A DNA stretch of 64,000 nt from Vicugna pacos (taxonomy: Eukaryota > Chordata > Mammalia > Artiodactyla > Camelidae). Positions 30,869 to 39,300 of the stretch are shown here, piece after piece. The position numbers and the translations under genes are program-made. The stretch covers positions 9,312,501-9,376,500 of the forward strand of contig NC_132995.1 in NCBI RefSeq assembly GCF_048564905.1, read 5' to 3'. Below the pieces are notes generated by a model. The model was not told the DNA's origin. It did not search any database and saw only the letters and a list, made by a program, of their open reading frames with translations. Positions within the stretch are counted from its first letter, which is position 1; every line of letters starts with the position of its first letter.

Positions 30869-31317
30869 AACTGCTTAATTTTTATTTTTAAAGAATATTC
30901 AGTTCTGCCAGACATAAAGCAAGAAATCCACACAAATAAGGAGACAGATGAAACGAAGGATGCAGATTAAGAAGCAACTCATGAGGCTTGTTAAACCTAT
31001 TAAGAATGTGAGCTGAAAGCAGATGAGAAGGGTGGAAAGATCTAGAAGCTCCAAGTATCTGAGTCCTTGAGGTGCTTCCCATTGGTGACTCCCGCTCTGC
31101 TCCATGAGTCCTGTGCCCACGTTAGGCAGGTAAAAGCCACGGCTACCAAGTCTGTTTTCTGCCAGCTGCAGTTGCAGCCAGACTCATTTGCCCCCCACAT
31201 GACCCTGGTACCGTCTGGGTGCAGAACCTCCTGGCTCCCCCTCAACTCTGGGAGCGGGATGGTGAGAGACAGGACGAGAGAGCCATGTGTACCCCAGAGC
31301 TCAAGTGGTGGGAACTT

Positions 31318-31386
31318 TTATTGTTTTTTTTTAATTGAAGTACAGTCAGTTTACAATGTTACGTCAATTTCTGGTTTCTCACATTG
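31318..31386 (-). repeat. L1 3' end fragment
   Basis: 'ttttttttaattgaagtaca', 'gtcagtttacaatgttacgt', 'caatttctggtttctcac': the antisense 3' end of the artiodactyl L1 type. Strongly truncated. Confidence 0.6.
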
Positions 31387-31825
31387 GTTTTAATCCGATT
31401 CAATAAACCATGGGATTTGAGCACCTTAATTAGGCCCGTGAGCTCTTCTACTCGGGGGACTTCTGGGCATCCACTCAGTTGCCTATGGAGAGGCTCTCAT
31501 AGCATCTCTCCAATTTCCCCCAGCCCCAGATCCCACATTGGCCCTTTTGTGGCCAAGGAGACTGAGGACAGAGAGGTGATGCCACTGGCAGAGACCTCCA
31601 ATCATGCATTGAACAGGGATGGTCCTGCGCACTCCTCACGGTGCCAACCACGGTCCAAGTGTGATGGGCTGGTGGAGGTGAAGTCACTTGCCCAAGGTCA
31701 CACCTGTCCGCCCCTCCCATTGTTTCGGAGCTCCTTCTTTTCAACATATTTTCCTCTCCCTTTCTAACTGGAATTATCGCTCTGAATCCCAGTTCTTTGT
31801 GTTCCTGACTTTGTCTCTCTGAGTC

Positions 31826-32292
31826 TACCTCGCTTTACCTGGCTTTGCTTCATTGTGCTTCGCAGATACTGTGTTTTTCACAAATTGAAGGTTAGTGGCA
31901 ACCCTGTGTCCAGCGATTCTATCTGCACCAACTGCATTTGCTGACTTCCTGTCTCTGTGTCATATTTGGTAATTCTTGCAATGTTTCAGATTTTTTCATT
32001 GTTATACTTGTTAAGGTGCTCTGTGATCAGTGATCTTTGATGTGACTACTGTGACTCACTGAAGGCTTCAATGATGGTTAGTGTTTTTAACAATAAAATA
32101 CTTTTTAGTTAAGGTATGTACATTGTTTTTTCAGACAGAATGCTATTGCACACTTAACAGACTGCAGGGGGGGAGTGTAAACATCACTTATAGGCACTGG
32201 AAACCAAAAAAATTGTATGACTCGCTTTATTGTGATACTCGGTTTATTGCAGTGGTCTGGAACCAAACCTGAAATATGTCTATGGTATGCCT
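31826..32292 (+). mobile_element. Tigger1 DNA transposon, internally deleted
   Basis: Left part 'gcttcgcagatactgtgttt', 'acaaattgaaggttagtggc', 'gctctgtgatcagtgatctt'. Right part 'cagtggtctggaaccaaacc' and 'tctatggtatgcctgg'. These are the two ends of Tigger1 (TcMar-Tigger) with the transposase region missing. Relic only. Confidence 0.8.
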
Positions 32293-32299
32293 GGATTTG

Positions 32300-32945
32300 T
32301 CTGTCTTTGCCTCTCTCCCCCTAAATCTCTGTCTGTCTGACTCTACAGGTCTTTCTCATCTCTGAGTTGCTCCAGTCCATCTCTCCTGCCTCCCCCTAAA
32401 CCTCACCATCCTGTCAAATCCTTCTTCCTTGGCCTCCATAAATCTCTCTAGCTGGCCTCACTGTTTCTACCTCTCTTCTCTCTGCCCCAGGCACCTTCAT
32501 TGGGGTTCCTCCAAGCCACCCCTCCTCCCCTAGGGAATCCTCAATTGCAGGCACTAGGCTGGCCCCAGAAGAGGCAGCTAAATTCCTAATTCCATCCACT
32601 CTACAGCTCAGAGAGAGTTTTTCCTCTGGAAGCTTCAGTTACCTCTGGGTCTCTGGCAAGAGAGACTGGGAACTTTTACTTACAGGGACGGCACCCCACC
32701 CCCAAGCAGGCACTGGTCCTCAGGATCCAGGATCAGCTCCCTCTGGACCCCCAGCATCTCTCTCCTCCACCCTCATCCAGCTGAGTCACCCTGTGTTTTC
32801 TTCCTCTCTCTCATTTCTTGCTCCATGACATCAGATTTCTCCTGAGGTCCAGCAAGGAGGCTGGAGGGCCAGCGGGGAGGGACGCATCACCTGCATCCCT
32901 TTCCCCTCTCATCCCCCAGAGGAGGCTCTGGCCACAGGATGGGGT
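32300..32945. other. Spacer below the BCAM 3' end
   Basis: CT-rich sequence and short unique stretches. No exon or named repeat seen. Confidence 0.5.
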
Positions 32946-32962
32946 CCACGTGACAGACAGCA

Positions 32963-32968
32963 TTTATT
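32963..32968 (-). terminator. BCAM: Poly(A) signal of BCAM
   Basis: Canonical AATAAA on the minus strand, about 410 nt below the BCAM stop codon. The 3' UTR spans about 32945-33374. Confidence 0.88.
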
Positions 32969-33374
32969 CCAGACTCCAGTGTCCACAGATAATGGGGCGG
33001 GGGCAGGGGCGGGGATCCAGTGTCAGACTATGCAGCGGGACGTCAGGTGGGGGGACCAGCAATGGAGGCAGGAGGTAAAAATAGCCCCGGCCAGCCGACC
33101 CTCAGAGGCTCGTCCCAGGCCAGGCCCTGGGCTTGGGTCCAGGAGCTATTCTGGGGCCTGGGAGAGTCACACTCCCTAGAGGAAGGTTCCCTCCCTCCCA
33201 ACAGCAGCAGGCTGCTGTGGTCCCTGCCCAGCTTACAGAGGAAGGAAGGGAGGGTCTGAGAGGGAAAAGGGAAGGCCGGGAAGGCAGGGGCAGGCGGAGG
33301 CGGGAGCAGGGCTGGTTTTCTGATCCCCTCAACCCCACATCAGGTTCATGGCTGCTTCTGGGCAGTCCTCAGGC

Positions 33375-33380
33375 TCAGCA
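33375..33380 (-). CDS. BCAM: BCAM exon 15, last codon and stop
   Basis: Acceptor TCTCCCCAG followed by TGC TGA: Cys628 and the stop. The same one-codon terminal exon gives the human ...GDEC end. Confidence 0.92.
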   Translation of the reverse strand, partial: C

Positions 33381-36300
33381 CTGGGGAGAAGACGGAGAAG
33401 TCAGCCTGGACCCATAGAGACCATTCCACCCTCTCACCAGGGTGCCCAGGCCCTCACCCACCTCATCTCCGAAGCCACCGCTCCCACGCCGGGCTCCTCC
33501 AGAGGCACCTCCCATGAGAAGGCCCGTCTGCTCTGGCCGCTCTGACCCTGAGTGGCTCAGCTCTGGTTCCCTGGGTGGCCTAGGGGTAGGAGGCAAGCAT
33601 GTTGGAGGTGGTCATGGCCAAGGAAGGAACTGGGGCTGGGGTGTGTTGGATGGGGATGGACTTGGGCATGGGTGGGAATGGGCTGGGGATGGGGTCAGAG
33701 GTGGTAATGGCACTGGGGTTAGGGATGGGGTGGGGCTACGGTCAAAGATGCTGTTGGAAATGGAGCTGGTGATGTAGTTGGGGTGGGTTTTGAGGATGGG
33801 TTTGGGGGTGGCCATGGATTGGAGTTGAGGGTGGCCATGTGGTTGCAGATGGAGATGAGGTTAGATGGGGATGGGTGTGGGGTTAGGAATGGGACTGGGT
33901 TAGGAGGGGGCCTCGGGGATGGAGATGTGGTAGGAGTCAAGTTCGGGGCTGGTTACGGGCTGGGTTTGGGGTTGGGACTGAGTTGGGGTTGGAGAGGAGG
34001 TTGGGGACACAGATGGGGTTAAATTGAGTTTGACGTGGGTTTGCACGTGGTTATGGGCTGGGGTTGGGAGTGGGGTGGGGTCAGGATCTGAGGCAGTGAT
34101 GAGACTGGGAATGGGAGTGTGGGAGGGGATGGTTATGGACCAGGTTAGAGGTTGGAGATGGGATGGCGTTTTATTTGGCGATGGAGCTGGGGTTGGGGAT
34201 GTGGTTGGTTTGGGGTGGAGGCTGGGGACGAGGTCAGAGCCGGGTTAGAGAGGTCCACTGCAAGGTCACTCACGGAGACCCCTTCTCCCCGCGCCGGCAG
34301 CAGCCGGGGTGGCCCTTGCGTCTCATGCAGTAGAAGGCAGCAACGACGATGAGCAGGAGGCCCACGCTGACGGCCACGGCCATGACTGCCACTCCGGCCT
34401 GGGAGGTCTGGGGGGCCACTGCAGGGACAGGACGCAGGAGGAGGAGTCAGTCAGCAGCGCCGCGTCTGCCCCACACCCGGCTCCTGTCCCACCCCTGTGC
34501 TCACTCACCAGTGCCGAAGTGGAAGACGTGCTGGTCGTGCCCGTGGGGGTTGGAGGCCGCACAGGAGACACCATCTCGGCTCAGGGCACTGGTCACCTTC
34601 AGGGTCAGGGAGCTGCTCACCCAGCCCTGCTCTCCGGGGGCCGGCTCTGCTGGCTGCGGAGGCGCAGGTCAGGCCCAGGCTCAGGACCAAGGGCTCAGGG
34701 TGAGGGCAGAGGTGAAGAGGAAGTGGGGGGGGGGAGCATAATGCTCGGACTGTTGAGGGGGCAGGGTCTTCTGAGGGGTTTGGGAGGGGGCGCTTCCCGG
34801 GTCCCAGAGAGTTCAGGGTGCAGGGAAGGGTCCCTTACGCTGCCGCCCAGTTGGCTCCAGCTGAGTTTGGGCTCTGGGTAGCCGCGGGCATAGCAGGTCA
34901 GCCTGACTTCGTCTCCTTCCATCCAGCTGCCCTCTGCTTTAGGCTTTGTCTCCTCTGCCCTTAACTCTGGTGGCCCTGTGGGTGGTGGGGCAGGAAGGGA
35001 GTGAGCGGGAGGCACCCCGGGAAAGAAGAAGTAGGAGAGAAAGAGGAGAGAGAGAAGGACCAGCTGTGGACATGACTCATTTGTCCTGGCCCCCATGCCC
35101 CCCACTGTCCCCATCCAAGCCTGCCCCAACCCCGAACCTTGGACCAGCAACTTGAAGCTCCGGGTGCGACTAAGAAGGGGGACAGTGGGCATGAAGGCCT
35201 CGCATACGTAGGTGCCAGCGGAATCAAAGGTGATGGAGCGGAGGGAGAGTGTGGGGTCATTCCCCAGGGGTGCCGAGTCCTGGGTGGGGAGAAAGAGTAG
35301 GCGGGGCCAGCTGTGAGAGGAGGGGAGGGGCTGATGGAAGGCGGGGTTCTGCGCTGGGCGGGGAGCCTTTCCCTCTCACCTTGGTCCAGCGCAGGGTTGG
35401 GGTGGGCAGGCCTTGCACGGAGCAATTCACGGCTGTGCTGTTGCCCAGAGGCAGGGAAAGCTCTTCTCCAATGCTGAGCTCCAGTGGGTCCAGGTCTGGA
35501 GAGGGGTACAGACTGTCACCTTCCCTGGACCCTCACCCACTGGGTTAGGGGCTCTCCAGGGCTGCTAGGGGGTGCAGACATGAACGGACAAATGTTAGAA
35601 GAGAATGCCGAATTCTCCCTGGCATCACGAACTTTCCACTGTCCCATCCAAGCCCTCGAGGCCAGACCTAGGAGTCTAGCTCCCGAACACATGCCCTCCT
35701 CGACCACTTGCCTCCAGAGCTGATGTCTGCGCCCAAGGTTAGTGGATAACCTCGGAGGTGTGAGGTGTTCTTTATCTGACTTACCACCCAAACCCTGGCC
35801 TTCTCCTCCACACTGCCCACTCTTCCATCAAGACACCCTCTGCCCTGTCCTCCAGATGCATCCTTCCACTACTCTCCATCTCTGTCCTGGGGTCTGACTG
35901 CCTTGACTTCTGCAATCACCTCCTCACTGGTCTCCCTCCTGGGCAAGACTCTCATCTTCTCTGGTCCATCCTCTGCTGAGCAACCAGAGGGATCTTTCCA
36001 AAACACACCTGGGTCAGCCCTTGCCTCTGCTTAAAATCCTGCACTGGTTCCCCAATACCCTTGACATAAAGGCCAACTTCCCTGATGAAGCCTAAAGATC
36101 CTGCCTGGTTGACCCCTGCTCACTGCTTTGACCTCATCTCCCACCCTCCCCTCTTGTTTGTTGAGCTCTAGCTAGCCTATACTTTCGCTGTCATTCTCTA
36201 GTATGCCAAGTTGGGTCCTGCCTCAGGGCCTTTGCACTTGCTGCTTCCGCTGCCTGGAATGTACTTCTTTTGGTTCTTCATACTTCTGATTCCATTCTTT

Positions 36301-39300
36301 GGTTTCCTACTCAAATGTCCCTTTCTCAGAGAGGCCTCTCTGTCCCCCTATTGTAGACACTCAGATTTCCCCTTCAGCACTGAAGGATTTGTTCCCCCAG
36401 CTGTTGAGAAGGATGTCAGCTGTCAGATCTCAGCTGTCAGCCCTCTCTGGGAACTGCCCGGGCTGCACAGAGCCCCTCGCTCAAGGTCATGCCCCCTCCT
36501 TCACCACGCAGCCCACATCCAATGACTGGTTGATGTGGGAGTATAACAGCCTCACCCCCTCACCTCATCTGGGGACATCCCAGCTTCCGGGTGCCCTGTG
36601 AGGCCAACCAAAGCCTTCCTTAGACTGAAGCCCAACTTCTCCCTCTGCCCAATCCTGCTTCCTTGCCCTCCTCACCCCCCAACAGACGTGAATCCCAAGG
36701 CATTCCCTATAAATTTCCCACCTGTGGTCAGAATCTGCTTCTTGGGGACGCAGCCTATAACCCACTTCCTCTCCATCTAACATAATCCCCGCTCGCCTGG
36801 CCAACTCCTTATCCCATCACTCTGCGCTAGTCGCTGTAGCTGCAGGATTGCTACTCAAAGTGTCTTGTTCAGCATTTACCATCTGCCTCCCCGACTGGGC
36901 CCAGAGCTCTGCGAAGGTGGGGACTGGTCTGTCTTGTTCACAGAGGTGTCTCAAAGATCTGGCAGAGGGTCTCGCCCCAGGAAGAGAGGTACAAGGAAGG
37001 CCGAGAAGGGACAGAGCTTTCGCACAGGACTGGGTGCAGGTGGACCAAGAAGGCTTCTTAGAAGACTGGGACCCAAGAGATTCGTTAGAAATAGGCAGTG
37101 GAGGGGATGGGGAGTTAGCGTAGGAATGAGAGGGGCCCGGTGTGTGATGGGGAGAACGCCTCGGTGGGGACAAGGGTCTGCGAAGGTGAAGCCTGCCAGG
37201 TGGGCCTTGAAGGCTGTGGTGAGGCAGGCAGATTTTCTCCTGAGAGCACTGGGGAGCCATGGTAGGTTCCGAGCAGGGAAAGGTCAGGTTTGGGTTTTGG
37301 AAAGGCAGCAATCTGGAGGCTGGAGGGGGCTGGGGCATCTGGGTCAGGGGCAGGGACCATAGAAATAGAGAGAAAGGGGTGGCGGCAGGGCTGCGGGGGG
37401 TGGGGGTGAGGAGGCAGCGGGCGCCGGGCCACCCTCCCCGCTCTCCAGGGGCGCTCACAGGCCACGTGCAGCTCCCGGGTTTTGGAGAGCTCTGCGTCCT
37501 CAGCAGCGTCGTAGTCCTCCACCCTGCAGCCGTAGGTCCCACTCTGGCTCCGCTGTACCCCCGCCAGGGTCAAGTTCCCCTCCAGATTTGTTTTCAGCAC
37601 AACCTCCTGCTTGTCCTGGGTGGCCAGGAATGAGGAACTCAGTTCACGAGATACCCTGGACTGGCAGGGTCATTCTAGATCAGGGGTCACCCAAGTCAGG
37701 CATCACGTTAAGTCAGAACTCTCTCAAATCAGAGGTCTGAGGTCTTGTTAGCTCCAGGGTCACCCGTCTGGTGCCTTGCTAGGCCAGGGGCCACCCAAGT
37801 GAAAGGTTAGAAGTTGGTACAGGTGAGTATATCACAGAGGTCAGGGCTGGCAGTTCCAAGGGAATGATGGAGTGAGTTACCTGAAGGTGGAAAAACGTGT
37901 ACTCTGGGCTGGGGCTGCCGTCCCCCTGGCAGAACAGCTGGACAGAGTCACCCTCACGTACCCAGCCCGCTGTTGTGGATGGGCTGCCCACCCAGAACTG
38001 TACGTGCTCCGTGGGATCTAAGGGAAAGGGCAGACTCACGATCAGGGTCAAGAGTAAAAGGCAGGGCTGGATGAAGGGAAAGAGGTCAGCGCCTCAGCAA
38101 AGGAAAAGGCTACGGTTGGCTAAAGGTTAGAGGTCATAGCTTTCAAGGCTCAGGTTCAAATTCTGAGATCAGGGACTAGAAGTCAGAGGCTGAGACAAGC
38201 TGAGAGTATAGGTCAAGGGTTAGAGGTCAGCACAGGTGGCAGGTCAGTGTGAGATTCGGGGGAACCAATTCAAAGATGTGAAAGGGTTGGGTATGAGGTG
38301 AAGTCACAAAACTCCAGGGGGTTCAGGGTGCCATGGGGGTGGGGTCAGAAGTCAGGAAGGGGCTCGTGCTACTATTTGAGGTCAGAGGTCAGAGGCCAGG
38401 CCACATGAGGTAGGGGAGTGGAAGGCCAGAGGGGAGGGTCGGGCCGGCGTGGACTCACAGTGCAGGGTCAGGTGGAAGGCCGGGCTGTCCAGGCGGCCGT
38501 GCTGGCCTGTGGGCAGGCGGTAGTGCGCGGAGCAGTGGAAGCTGGCATCCCGGTCGGCCTTGCGGAGGCGCAGGTAGAGGGTGCTGGTGAGGGACTGCAG
38601 GCCCGAGGCCTCCCGGACTGTGCGGCTGGTCATGTAGCCCTCTGGGAGAGGGGAAGGGAGAGAGAGAGGGAAAGAGAGAGAGAGAGGCCATCAGCCAGCC
38701 AGGCCGCTGCCCCACCCACCCCATTAGCTAGGCTCTTCCTGTGCACTTAGCTCACCGGAGTTCATCTCCATGGGCACTTCCAGGCGCTGCCCGTTCCGAT
38801 ACCACATGATCTGGGGGGCTGGGTTCCCGTTGCGACTGTTGCAGGTGGCAATCTGGGGCAGACACAGGGCCCCACAGTGGGCTTGGAGCCAGGATCCTGA
38901 AATCTGGGTCCCCTCGCCCCCTTAGGGGCTTCTTACTCAGACCCAGGAGTCAAGCTCCCAGACCCCTACTCCCCCGGGACCTGGGCTGAGTTCCCAGGCC
39001 CCTGCTCCTTGGACTAGAGAGCCCAAGTTCCCAGCCCCTTCCAACCTCAGGATGCAGGAGTCCAGGACCCCAGCCCCCTCCTCCTTCAGAACCCTGGAAT
39101 GAAGGTCCAGGCCAGGTACCTCTTGGGCAGTGTCCTCCATCACAGACAATATCCCTTTGTTGGGGGTAACCTCGGTGTCCTCTGGTTTTGCTGTGGGAGA
39201 GATGTTACTATCAGGAGCCCCTTCCTGTGGCTCTCCCTTGCCTGCCCCTTGGTTGGGGGGGGGACCCTTGGATACTCACCAAACACAATGAGCCGCGCGG

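Noticed and set aside
34309-34881. 190-residue plus-strand ORF opposite BCAM exons 11-13
   Set aside because: Antisense shadow of GC-rich BCAM coding exons. No independent evidence.
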